A stretch of 64,000 nucleotides of DNA from Geodermatophilus saharensis (GTDB lineage Bacteria; Actinomycetota; Actinomycetes; Mycobacteriales; Geodermatophilaceae), in NCBI RefSeq assembly GCF_900188205.1, contig NZ_FZOH01000007.1, forward strand, positions 213,765-277,764, in the 5' to 3' direction. This document shows, piece by piece, positions 51,289-59,060 of the stretch. Under the pieces are notes generated by a model. It did no database searches and was not told where the DNA came from. It worked only from the letters and a program-made list of their open reading frames with translations. Each line of letters begins with the position of its first letter. The stretch's first letter is position 1. The translations under genes and the position numbers were made by a program.

Positions 51289-52352
51289 CCTCCACCCTGC
51301 CCAGCCGCCCGACCACCGCCGTCCCCCCGGTGCCCGACGGGCGCGGCGACCAGCCCGCTGCGGCCGCGGTGCTGGTCACCGGCGCCGGCGGCCCCGCCGG
51401 GGTCGCCGTCGTCCGCCGGCTGACCGCGCTGGGTCATCGCGTGGTCGGCGTGGACGCCGACGCGACCGCCGCCGGCGCGGCCCTGGCCACCGTGGGCGCG
51501 GTCGTCCCGCGGGCCGACCACGTCCGCTTCGTCGACGCCCTGGTGGCGCTGGCCACCGCACACGGCGCCGACGCGCTCGTCGGCACCGTCGCCGAGGAGC
51601 TGCCCGCCCTCGCCGCGGGCGCCGACCGGCTCGCGGCGGCCGGGGTGGCCACCTGGCTGCCCGACACGGCCGCCGTCGAGGTCTGCTGCGACAAGGCCGC
51701 CTTCGCCCGTGCGATGCGCGCGGCCGGCGTGCCGCACCCGGCGACCACCGACACCCCCGCCGGCCTGGTCACCGTCCCCGGCCCCTGGGTGGTCAAGCCC
51801 CGCGCCGGCCGCGGCAGCCGCGGCCTGCGGCTGCTCGACGCACGCTCCGACGTCGTGACGGCGATGCGCGAGGACTCCTCGCTGATCGCCCAGACCCGGC
51901 TGACGGGCCGCGAGTTCACCGCCGACGCGCTGGTGGGCCGCGACGGCGCGCTGGTCACCGTGGTGCCGCGGTGGCGCGACGACACCCGTGCCGGCATCTC
52001 GGTGAAGGGCACCACCTTCGACTCCGCGGAGGTGACCGCGGTGGTGGCCGCGGCGCTGGAGGCGGTGGCGCTCACCGGCCCGGCCAACGTGCAGGGGTTC
52101 GTGGCCGACGACGGCCGGGCCACCGTGGTCGAGGTCAACCCGCGCTTCTCCGGGGGGCTGCCGCTGACCCTGGCCGCCGGGGCCGACGTCGTCAGCGCCT
52201 ACCTGACCGGCATCCGCGACCCGCGCGCCGTCCTGCCGCACCTGTGGTTCACCCCCGGCGTCCGGATGAGCCGCTACTTCGCCGAGACGTACTCCGCCGA
52301 CGACGGCAGCCCGGTGGCCGACCCGTGCGCCGCGACGGCGGCGCGGGCGTGA
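51285..52352 (+). CDS. ATP-grasp enzyme (carbamoyl-phosphate-synthase-like ligase)
   Basis: A 355-aa ATP-dependent ligase with an N-terminal Rossmann-like domain (VLVTGAGGPAGVAVVRRLTALGHRVVGVD, about 29-57), a central ATP-grasp (DKAAFARAMRAAGVPHP, PWVVKPRAGRGSRGLR) and the metal-binding VVEVNPRFSGGLPLTLAAG near 280. Such enzymes activate a carboxylate and join it to an amine or other nucleophile; here it could attach an amino acid or peptide to the glycan or nucleotide sugar made by the operon, which is inference. GTG 51285 overlaps the exosortase stop. Confidence 0.87.
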   Translation: MTSTLPSRPTTAVPPVPDGRGDQPAAAAVLVTGAGGPAGVAVVRRLTALGHRVVGVDADATAAGAALATVGAVVPRADHVRFVDALVALATAHGADALVGTVAEELPALAAGADRLAAAGVATWLPDTAAVEVCCDKAAFARAMRAAGVPHPATTDTPAGLVTVPGPWVVKPRAGRGSRGLRLLDARSDVVTAMREDSSLIAQTRLTGREFTADALVGRDGALVTVVPRWRDDTRAGISVKGTTFDSAEVTAVVAAALEAVALTGPANVQGFVADDGRATVVEVNPRFSGGLPLTLAAGADVVSAYLTGIRDPRAVLPHLWFTPGVRMSRYFAETYSADDGSPVADPCAATAARA

Positions 52353-53500
52353 CCCGCGCCCGGCACGTCCTCGTGCCCCTCGGGACCCGGCCGGAGGTGG
52401 TCAAGCTGGCCCCGGTGGTGCGGGCCCTGGCCGCGGCGGGGCACCGGGTCGACGTCGTCGACACCGGCCAGCACACCGACCCCGACCTCTCCACCCGCCT
52501 GCAGGAGTCCCTCGGGCTGGCGCCCACGTGCCGGTTCGACCTGCCCGCCGGCGACCCGGCCGCCCGCTCCGGGGCGCTGCACGCCGACGCGGCGCGCGCG
52601 GTCGCCCGGTTCCGGCCCGACCTCGTCCTCGCCCTCGGTGACACCAACACCGTTCCCGCCTACGCCCTCGCCGCCCGCGGCGCCGGGGTGCCCTTCGCCC
52701 ACCTGGAGGCGGGCTTGCGCAGCCTCAACCCCCGCAGCGTGGAGGAGGTCAACCGGCGGGTGGCCGCGGCGGTCGCCGCGCTGCACCTGGCGCCCACCCG
52801 GCGCGCGGCGGCGTTCCTGGCCGCCGAGGGCGTGCCCGCCGAGCGGGTGTTCGTGGTCGGCAACCCCGTGGTCGACACGCTGGTCGCGCGGGGCGTGCGG
52901 CCGATCCCCGTCGAGCAGCGCCGCGGGGTGCTGGTCACCGCGCACCGCCCCACCAACGTCGACGACCCGGTGCGGCTCGAGCGCCTGGTCGGCGTCGTGC
53001 GGGCGCTGGCCGACACCGTGGGACCGGTGACCTTCCCGGTGCACCCGCGCACCGCGGCGCGGCTGACGGCCGCCGGCCTGGACGCCGGGCTGGAACACCC
53101 GGCGATCACCCGTACCGGCCCGGTCGGCTACGACGCGCTGCTGGCCGCGCTCGCCTCGGCGCGGCTGGCGGTCACCGACTCCGGCGGTGTCCAGGAGGAG
53201 GCGGCGTTCCTCGGCGTCCCCGTCGTCGTGCTGCGCGGCTCCACCCCGCGCTGGGAGGGCGTGGAGGCCGGCACGACGACCCTCGCCGGGCTCGCCGACG
53301 ACTCGGCCGCCGACGCCGTGCTCACCGCGGCCGCCGCGCACACCAGCCCGCGGGGGCAGGCCCGCGCGGTCGCGCTCCCCTGCCCGTACGGCGACGGCAC
53401 GACCGGCGCGCAGGTGGCCGCGCTGCTGGCCGACGAGGCGACCGACGCGCTGCTCGCCCTCGACGAGCCCGACTTCACCGACGGTTCGCTGCCGTGGTGA
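52349..53500 (+). CDS. wecB: UDP-N-acetylglucosamine 2-epimerase (non-hydrolysing) homologue
   Basis: Interconverts UDP-GlcNAc and UDP-ManNAc. The 383-aa protein has the GT-B-like start VPLGTRPEVVKLAPVVRAL, DTGQHTDPDL, the HLEAGLRSLNPRSVEEVNRR motif, AHRPTNVD and VTDSGGVQEEAAFLGVPVVVLRGSTPRWE, with the usual catalytic Asp/Glu/His candidates. It is thus likely that the operon uses ManNAc or a related sugar. GTG 52349 overlaps the ATP-grasp stop. Related sequences act on other UDP-sugars, so the exact substrate is open. Confidence 0.88.
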   Translation: MTRARHVLVPLGTRPEVVKLAPVVRALAAAGHRVDVVDTGQHTDPDLSTRLQESLGLAPTCRFDLPAGDPAARSGALHADAARAVARFRPDLVLALGDTNTVPAYALAARGAGVPFAHLEAGLRSLNPRSVEEVNRRVAAAVAALHLAPTRRAAAFLAAEGVPAERVFVVGNPVVDTLVARGVRPIPVEQRRGVLVTAHRPTNVDDPVRLERLVGVVRALADTVGPVTFPVHPRTAARLTAAGLDAGLEHPAITRTGPVGYDALLAALASARLAVTDSGGVQEEAAFLGVPVVVLRGSTPRWEGVEAGTTTLAGLADDSAADAVLTAAAAHTSPRGQARAVALPCPYGDGTTGAQVAALLADEATDALLALDEPDFTDGSLPW

Positions 53501-54234
53501 CCCCGGCACCGGGATGGGACGGCGCCCCGCCGCTGGCGGTGGTGGTCGACCTCGACGACACGCTGTACCCGCAGGCGGCCCACCTCGCCGGCGCGGCGGC
53601 CGACGTGGGCGCCGCCGCCGCGGCCGCGGGGCTGGACGGTGCACGGGTGCACGCCGCGCTGCTGCGGGAGCTGGCCGCCGGGTCCGACCGCGGGGGGACG
53701 ATCGACCGCGCGCTGCTGGCCGCGGGCGCGCCCGCCGGCGACCTGCCCGCGCTGGTCCCGCCGCTGGTGGCCGCGTTCACCGCGCACGCACCCACCTCGC
53801 TGACCCCCTACCCGGGCGTGGCGCAGGCCCTGGCCGACCTCGGCGCGGTGCTGCCGGTGGGCTGCCTGACCGACGGCAACCCGGCCATCCAGTCGGCCAA
53901 GCTCGCCGCGACGGGCCTGCTGCCGCTGCTGCCGGAGGTGCTGGTCACCGACGCCCTCGGCGGCCGCGCCGCCCGCAAGCCGGCACCCGACGCGCTGCGG
54001 GTGCTGGCCGGCCGGCTCGGGGTCCCCGCCGGGCGCGTGCTGGTGATCGGGGACCGTCCGGGCAAGGACGTCGCGGTCGCGGCCGCGGTCGGCGCGCGGG
54101 CCATCCGGGTGCGGCAGGGCGAGTACGCCGCCGCTCCCGACGAGCCGCGCGCCTGGGCCGTCACCGGCGACTTCCCGGCCGCCGCCGCCCTCGCCCTGGC
54201 CGCCGTCGGCGCGCAGGCCGCCGTGGCGGGCTGA
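53497..54234 (+). CDS. HAD family hydrolase
   Basis: A 245-aa haloacid-dehalogenase-type phosphatase: motif I VVVDLDDTLYP (Asp18, Asp20), a helical cap (about 27-95), motif II LTDGN, Lys in RKPAPD and motif III VLVIGDRPGKDVAVAAAVG. It may dephosphorylate a sugar phosphate for the epimerase/glycosyltransferase pathway; substrate unproven. Two GTGs overlap the epimerase stop; 53497 (GTGA) is chosen because all junctions in this operon have that form. Confidence 0.87.
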   Translation: MTPAPGWDGAPPLAVVVDLDDTLYPQAAHLAGAAADVGAAAAAAGLDGARVHAALLRELAAGSDRGGTIDRALLAAGAPAGDLPALVPPLVAAFTAHAPTSLTPYPGVAQALADLGAVLPVGCLTDGNPAIQSAKLAATGLLPLLPEVLVTDALGGRAARKPAPDALRVLAGRLGVPAGRVLVIGDRPGKDVAVAAAVGARAIRVRQGEYAAAPDEPRAWAVTGDFPAAAALALAAVGAQAAVAG

Positions 54235-54401
54235 CCGGGCCGGCCGCTCCCCGCCGGCGACGGTGCCCCGATCCGTCGTGCACGACCGGATCCCCCCGAC
54301 GGGGGAGAAGCCGGCGCGCCGGATGCAGGCGCCCGCCGCAGCCGCCGATGCAGGGAGGGACAACGGGCGGGTGACCGCCCCGGACGGACGGGACGGCGGC
54401 C

Positions 54402-55148
54402 ATGGACGGCGCAGGCAGGCGGGGCACGGGACGCAGCGTCCTGGCCATCGGGTCGCACCCCGACGACGTCGAGCTCGGGTGCGGCGGCGCGCTGCTGGCG
54501 CACGTCGCGGCCGGCGACACGGTGACGGTGCTGGTGATGACCGGCGGCGAGAACGGCCCCGGCGACGGCGACCAGGTCGCCGGCCGCCGCGCCGAGCAGG
54601 AGCGCGCCGCCCGCACCCTGGGCGCCACCCTGCTGTGGGGCGGCCTGCGCGACTGCGAGGTCGTCGCCGACTCCGCCGCGGTCCGCCGCATCGAGCAGGT
54701 CCTGGAGGCCACCGCCGCCGACCTGGTCTACGTGCACGCCCCCGACGACAGCCACCAGGACCACCGCGCCGTCGCCGCGGCCACCCTGGGCGCCGCCCGC
54801 CGCCTGCCGCGGGTGCTGCACTACCAGAGCCCCTCGACGCTGACCTTCACGCCGACCGTGTACGTCGACGTCACCGCCCACCTCACCGGCAAGCTGGCCG
54901 CGCTGGCCGCGCACGCCTCGCAGGTGGAGGGCTCGGCCATGGTCGAGCCCGACGCGATCGTCGCCTCCGCCCGCCACTGGGGCGCGCAGGCGCGGATCGG
55001 CTACGCCGAGGCCTTCCAGCCCACCCGCATGGTGCTCGACCTCGGCCCGGTGGGCGGCGGGGTGCCGCGGGCGGTCCCGGCCGCCTGGTCGCTGACGCCG
55101 TCGTTCGTCCCGCACAGCGCGTCGTCGTTCGCCACCGGCCAGCGCTGA
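54402..55148 (+). CDS. PIG-L/LmbE family N-deacetylase
   Basis: A 248-aa zinc-dependent deacetylase: motif AIGSHPDDVELGCGG (His/Asp/Asp at about 19-22), VYVHAPDDSHQDHRAV with the His-x-x-His-like metal site near 124, and a late conserved RHWG segment. Members deacetylate GlcNAc-linked substrates (mycothiol precursor, GPI, teicoplanin) or bacillithiol conjugates; next to a GT2 and a UDP-GlcNAc epimerase, deacetylation of an N-acetyl-sugar in the exported glycan is the natural guess. ATG 54402 lies 167 bases after the HAD gene; no terminator or riboswitch is clear in the gap. Confidence 0.88.
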   Translation: MDGAGRRGTGRSVLAIGSHPDDVELGCGGALLAHVAAGDTVTVLVMTGGENGPGDGDQVAGRRAEQERAARTLGATLLWGGLRDCEVVADSAAVRRIEQVLEATAADLVYVHAPDDSHQDHRAVAAATLGAARRLPRVLHYQSPSTLTFTPTVYVDVTAHLTGKLAALAAHASQVEGSAMVEPDAIVASARHWGAQARIGYAEAFQPTRMVLDLGPVGGGVPRAVPAAWSLTPSFVPHSASSFATGQR

Positions 55149-55174
55149 ACCCGCCCGGGACCACGCCTCCCGGA

Positions 55175-55888
55175 TCACCCGAACACCTGCCCGGCGATGC
55201 CGATGACCATGGGCGCGATGCCGAGGCAGACGAAGGCCGGCAGGAAGCAGGCCCCGAGCGGCGCGAGCACCCACACGCCGGCGCGGCGCACCGCGGCCTC
55301 GGCGTCGCTGCGGGTGGCCGACCGCGCCTCGGCCGCCAGCACGCGCAGGGCGGGGACCGCCGCGGCGCCGGACTCCCCCGCGCGCACCAGCACCCGGCCC
55401 AGCCCCGCCAACCCGGCCGGCACGCCGGTCCAGGCGGCGTGCGGCGTGGCGCCCAGCCGCAGCCGTCCGGCGACTCCCCCGAGCGCGTCCCCGGCGGGTC
55501 CGGGCAGCGCCGTCGCGACCGCGCCCAGCGCACCGGCGACCGGCATCCCGGCCGCCAGGCAGACCGCCAGCAGGTCGCAGGCGACCGGCAGCTCGGCTGA
55601 TCCGCCGTGGCCCGCGGTGTCCGCGCGCCCGGCGCGGCGCAGCAGCCGGTCGGCCAGCACCGCGGCCAGCACGCCCAGCACCGCACCCGGCGGCCCGCCG
55701 ACCAGCAGCGCCACCGCTCCCCCGACCGCCCCCGGCAGCACGACGCGGCGCACCGCGCCCGTCCGCGGCGCCGCTGCCGGCGGGGCGGGGTGGGGGCCGG
55801 TCACGGCCCGCACCCGGGCGGCCCGCCGCAGCGCCGGGGAGGGCCACAGCAGCAGCGCCGCGGACAGCAGGGCCAGGGCGGGGCTCAC
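55175..55888 (-). CDS. tadC: TadC-like type II/IV secretion system F-domain protein
   Basis: A 237-aa inner-membrane platform protein with helices at about 2-15, 52-82 and two near the C-terminus, and the T2SSF features LAVCLAAGMPVAGALGAVA and GESGAAAVPALRVLAAEAR. It forms the assembly platform with TadB. GTG 55888 overlaps the tadB stop. It is the last gene of the ssd-tadA-tadB-tadC operon and converges on the PIG-L gene 26 bases away. Confidence 0.85.
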   Translation of the reverse strand: MSPALALLSAALLLWPSPALRRAARVRAVTGPHPAPPAAAPRTGAVRRVVLPGAVGGAVALLVGGPPGAVLGVLAAVLADRLLRRAGRADTAGHGGSAELPVACDLLAVCLAAGMPVAGALGAVATALPGPAGDALGGVAGRLRLGATPHAAWTGVPAGLAGLGRVLVRAGESGAAAVPALRVLAAEARSATRSDAEAAVRRAGVWVLAPLGACFLPAFVCLGIAPMVIGIAGQVFG

Positions 55889-56694
55889 GCCGCCGCGCTC
55901 CCCACCGCCCGGCGGACCAGCCGCCCCGACCAGGCCAGCCCGGCGGCCTCCAGGGCGACACCGGCGACGAGCAGCACCTGCCCGGCCGGAGTCGTGGTCA
56001 GCACCCCCCACGGGTCGGCGCCGATGCCGCTGCCCATGGCCAGCGCGAGCAGCGGCAGCCCAGCGAGCAGCGCCGCGCTCGCCCGGGGGCCCGCCGTGGC
56101 CGACCGCAGCTCCAGCCGCTGCCGCCGGCGGGCGCGCAGGTCGTCCTCGACCGCGGCGACCACGGCGGCCAGTGAGCAGCCGGTGCGCTCGCTGAGCAGC
56201 ACGGCCGCGGCCACCCGCGCCAGCACCCGGTCGAGGTCGGTGCCGGGCTCCGCCGGGACCGCCGCGGGCGCCCGCAGGGCACGAGCCAGACCGGTCGCCA
56301 GGCTCTCGTCCCCACAGCCGGCCAGGACCGACGCGGTGGCCGCCGCGAGCGGCCGGCCGGCGCGCAGCTCCGCGGCCACGGCGCCGAGCGCGTCGGTGAG
56401 CGCCTCGACCCGGGCCTCCTCCGCACGACGCTCCCGGGCCCGCGCGAGGGTCCGCGCCGCGGCCGCCGCCACCGTGCCGGCGAGGACCGCGACGAGCGGC
56501 GTGCCCACCGCCGCGCCGAGCAGCACGCCGAGCACCGCGGCGGGCAGCGGCCAGGCCGCGGGCGGCGCCGCGGTGATCCGGGCCAGGGGCGCCGGGCGCC
56601 GCCGCACCAGGCGGCGCACCCGCCGGCGGCGCAGCGCGGCCGGGCCGGGCCACAGCAACAGTGCCGCCGCGACCAGCGCCAGCGCCGCGCTCAC
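55885..56694 (-). CDS. tadB: TadB-like type II/IV secretion system F-domain protein
   Basis: A 269-aa membrane protein paralogous to TadC. It starts [18 protein letters not shown], almost the same as TadC (VSPALALLSAALLLWPSP), suggesting duplication. The F domain has ELRAGRPLAAATASVLAG and LLSERTGCSLAAVVAAVEDDLRARRR, followed by two C-terminal helices. Start GTG 56694 overlaps the tadA stop. Mycobacterial counterpart Rv3658c. Confidence 0.86.
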   Translation of the reverse strand: MSAALALVAAALLLWPGPAALRRRRVRRLVRRRPAPLARITAAPPAAWPLPAAVLGVLLGAAVGTPLVAVLAGTVAAAAARTLARARERRAEEARVEALTDALGAVAAELRAGRPLAAATASVLAGCGDESLATGLARALRAPAAVPAEPGTDLDRVLARVAAAVLLSERTGCSLAAVVAAVEDDLRARRRQRLELRSATAGPRASAALLAGLPLLALAMGSGIGADPWGVLTTTPAGQVLLVAGVALEAAGLAWSGRLVRRAVGSAAA

Positions 56695-57833
56695 CCCGCG
56701 CCCCCGCCGTCGAGGAGCGCCGTCAGCCGCCCCGCACCGGGGCACGGGCCGCCGTCGGCGCGCCAGCCCGGCTCGACCACCACCCAGTCGCCGTCGCGGC
56801 GCACCACCCCGATCTCCTCGACCCGCCGCCCCTCCGGTCCGCGGCGGAGGTGGACCACGACGGCCAGCGCGGCGGCCGCCTGGCTGTGCACCGCCCGCCG
56901 GTCCAGGCCCGCCGCGACCCCGAGCGCCTCCAGCCGGGCGGGCACCTCACCGGGCCGGTTGGCGTGCAGGGTGCCGCAGCCGCCGTCGTGACCGGTGTTG
57001 AGGGCGGCGAGCAGGTCGGTGACCTCGGCGCCCCGGACCTCGCCGACCACCAGCCGGTCCGGCCGCATCCGCAGCGCCTGGCGCACCAGGTCGCGCAGGG
57101 TCACCCGCCCGGCGCCCTCCACGTTGGCCGGCCGGGTGAGCAGCCGCACGACGTGCGGGTGCGCCGGCGCCAGCTCCGGGGCGTCCTCGCACAGCACCAG
57201 CCGCTCCCCCGGCGGCAGCTCCCCGAGCAGCGCCGCGAGCAGCGTGGTCTTGCCCGACCCGGTGCCGCCGGTGACGAGGAAGGCCAGCCGGGCCCGGAGC
57301 ACCGCGCGCAGCAGGCCGGCCGACTCCCCGGGCAGCGTCCCCCGGGCGGTGAGGTCGTCGAGGCCGAGGCGGGCCCGGCGCAGCACCCGCAGCGACAGGC
57401 AGGTGCTCCCGCCCGACACCGGCGGCAGCACCGCGTGCAGCCGGGTGCCGTCGGGCAGCCCGGCGTCCACCCACGGCGCGGCGTCGTCGAGCCGCCGTCC
57501 CGCGCTGGCCGCGAGCCGCACGGCCAGCCGCCGGACGGCGTCCTCGTCGGGGAAGCGCACCAGGGCGCGCTCGAGCCCGGCGCCGCGGTCGACGTAGACC
57601 GCGGCCGGCCCGTTGACCAGGACGTCGGTGACGCCCGGCTCGCGCAGCAGGGGCTCGAGGGGCCCCGCCCCGGCGAGCTCGGCCACCGCGTCGCGCACCG
57701 CGTCGAGGACCTCGGCGTCGCCGACCAGCCCGGCCTCGTCGCGGACGAGGGCGGCGACCGCGGCCCGGCTGGGCGGTCCGGGCTCCAGCGCCAGCCGGGC
57801 GCGGACCCGCTCGACCAGCGGCAGCCCGGTCAC
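56691..57833 (-). CDS. tadA: TadA/CpaF-type secretion ATPase
   Basis: The 380-aa motor ATPase for Tad pilus assembly. It has the N-terminal domain with [15 protein letters not shown], Walker [14 protein letters not shown] (about 185-197), the Asp box [17 protein letters not shown], Walker [33 protein letters not shown] (in parts) with the His box. All catalytic motifs are intact. GTG 57833 overlaps the ssd stop. Corresponds to Rv3659c. Confidence 0.94.
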   Translation of the reverse strand: MTGLPLVERVRARLALEPGPPSRAAVAALVRDEAGLVGDAEVLDAVRDAVAELAGAGPLEPLLREPGVTDVLVNGPAAVYVDRGAGLERALVRFPDEDAVRRLAVRLAASAGRRLDDAAPWVDAGLPDGTRLHAVLPPVSGGSTCLSLRVLRRARLGLDDLTARGTLPGESAGLLRAVLRARLAFLVTGGTGSGKTTLLAALLGELPPGERLVLCEDAPELAPAHPHVVRLLTRPANVEGAGRVTLRDLVRQALRMRPDRLVVGEVRGAEVTDLLAALNTGHDGGCGTLHANRPGEVPARLEALGVAAGLDRRAVHSQAAAALAVVVHLRRGPEGRRVEEIGVVRRDGDWVVVEPGWRADGGPCPGAGRLTALLDGGGAG

Positions 57834-58969
57834 GCCGCGCGCTCCGCGCGGGCGAGCTCGCCGAGCAGCGTGCGGGTGACCGACCCGAGCGGGCTGCGGG
57901 GCGTCACCGCCGGCGGCTCGCCGCGCTCGCCCCGGGCCACCGCGCCGCGGTCGTGCGCCAGCGCGGCCAGCACGGGACGGCCGGTCACCGCGGACACCTC
58001 CGCCGTCGACAGGCCGCCGGGGACCTCGCGGACCACCAGCCGGGCGGCGCCCCACGGTGCCGGCTCCCCCGGGGCGCCGGTGACCAACAGCCGCGCGGCC
58101 GACGCCGGGCGCAGCCGGGCCGGCACGAGCAGCACCGCCAGGTCGGCCTCGGCGAGCACCGCGGCCGCCGTCGCGTCGTCGGGGCCGGCCGGCCGGGGCA
58201 GGTCGACCACCACCGGCCGGCCGCAGCCGCGGGCCGCCTCCACGACCGCCGTCACGGCCGCGGGCGGCACCGGCGCGGGGTCGTCCCGCGCGGCGGCGAG
58301 CACGGTGACGCCGCCGACCTCCGGCAGCGCGGCGAGCAGCGCCTCCCCGGCGATGCGGCCGCGGACGCCGGACAGCGACGGCCAGCGCAGGCCGTCGGCG
58401 TCCTCGGCACCCAGCAGCAGGTCCAGTCCGCCGCCGCAGGCGTCGGCGTCGACGAGCAGCACGCCGCCGGCGGCGTCCGCGGCGGTCAGCGCCAGCGCGG
58501 CGGCCAGGGTGCTCGTGCCGGCCCCGCCGCAGCTGCCGCCGACCACGGCCAGCCAGCCGCGCTCGACCGGCGAGCGGACGGCGTCGGCGGCCCGGGCGGC
58601 CAGCCACGCCTCGTCGTCGGGCAGCACCGCGACCCGCTCGGCGCCGAGCTCGACCGCCGCCGCCCAGGCCGGCGGGCCGGGCACCGTCCCGGCGACGACC
58701 ACCACCCCGGGACGGCGCGGCAGCGCCCGCACCGCGGGGGCGTCGAGCGCGTCGGCGCCGAGCAGGACCAGCCCCGCCTCGCGGTGGGCGCGGCGCAGCG
58801 CGGGGCCCCCGGTGGCGACCTCGGGCTCGGTGCCGGCAGCCGCGAGCACGCGCAGGACGTCGTCGAGCAGGTCCTCGTCGGCGCTCACGACGAGCGGACG
58901 GGGCGGGGACAGGGGGGCGGGACGGCGGGCCACGCGGCCGAGCCCACCGCGCCGGGCGGTCCCGGTCAC
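57830..58969 (-). CDS. ssd: Septum-site-determining protein Ssd / TadZ-CpaE-like MinD homologue
   Basis: A 379-aa MinD/ParA-superfamily protein preceding tadA, as Rv3660c (Ssd) in mycobacteria. An N-terminal receiver-like domain (about 25-125) is followed by the ATPase domain. The P-loop reads GGSCGGAGTSTLAAALA, with no Lys at either of the two usual positions, as in atypical TadZ/CpaE proteins, so ATP hydrolysis may be weak. VDADACGGGLDLLLG and VDLPRP are the other conserved strands. It should place the Tad machine at the cell pole or septum. Start GTG 58969. Confidence 0.87.
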   Translation of the reverse strand: MTGTARRGGLGRVARRPAPLSPPRPLVVSADEDLLDDVLRVLAAAGTEPEVATGGPALRRAHREAGLVLLGADALDAPAVRALPRRPGVVVVAGTVPGPPAWAAAVELGAERVAVLPDDEAWLAARAADAVRSPVERGWLAVVGGSCGGAGTSTLAAALALTAADAAGGVLLVDADACGGGLDLLLGAEDADGLRWPSLSGVRGRIAGEALLAALPEVGGVTVLAAARDDPAPVPPAAVTAVVEAARGCGRPVVVDLPRPAGPDDATAAAVLAEADLAVLLVPARLRPASAARLLVTGAPGEPAPWGAARLVVREVPGGLSTAEVSAVTGRPVLAALAHDRGAVARGERGEPPAVTPRSPLGSVTRTLLGELARAERAA

Positions 58970-58983
58970 CCCCGACGAGGGTC

Positions 58984-59013
58984 CTGTGGACGACCCGGAG
59001 GGGTGTGGACGGC
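58984..59013 (+). promoter_or_regulatory. Paired motif CTGTGGACGGC, copy 3
   Basis: CTGTGGACGAC and GTGTGGACGGC separated by eight bases, in the 91-base gap between divergent ssd and the HAD-IB gene. The nearer copy ends 33 bases before the TACCCT hexamer of the plus-strand gene. Confidence 0.6.
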
Positions 59014-59046
59014 GCGCGGGGAGCCGTCACCGGTCCCCGCTCCGCT

Positions 59047-59052
59047 TACCCT
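59047..59052 (+). promoter_or_regulatory. Leaderless -10 hexamer TACCCT for the HAD-IB gene
   Basis: TACCCT, 8-base spacer, then GTG 59061. Confidence 0.5.
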
Positions 59053-59060
59053 CGTGAACC

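Noticed and set aside
54235..54401. Possible riboswitch or c-di-GMP/c-di-AMP element before the PIG-L gene
   Set aside because: A GATCCCCCCGACGGGGGAG hairpin is present, but I could not find the conserved core of any riboswitch class; a covariance-model search would be needed.
48194..55148. A PEP-CTERM-like or LPXTG-like sorting substrate next to the exosortase
   Set aside because: I looked at C-termini of all proteins in the block for a short motif followed by a hydrophobic helix and basic residues. HAD-IB (59.9 kb) has a helix and basic tail but at its side it is a conserved phosphatase present also without exosortase, so I do not claim it.
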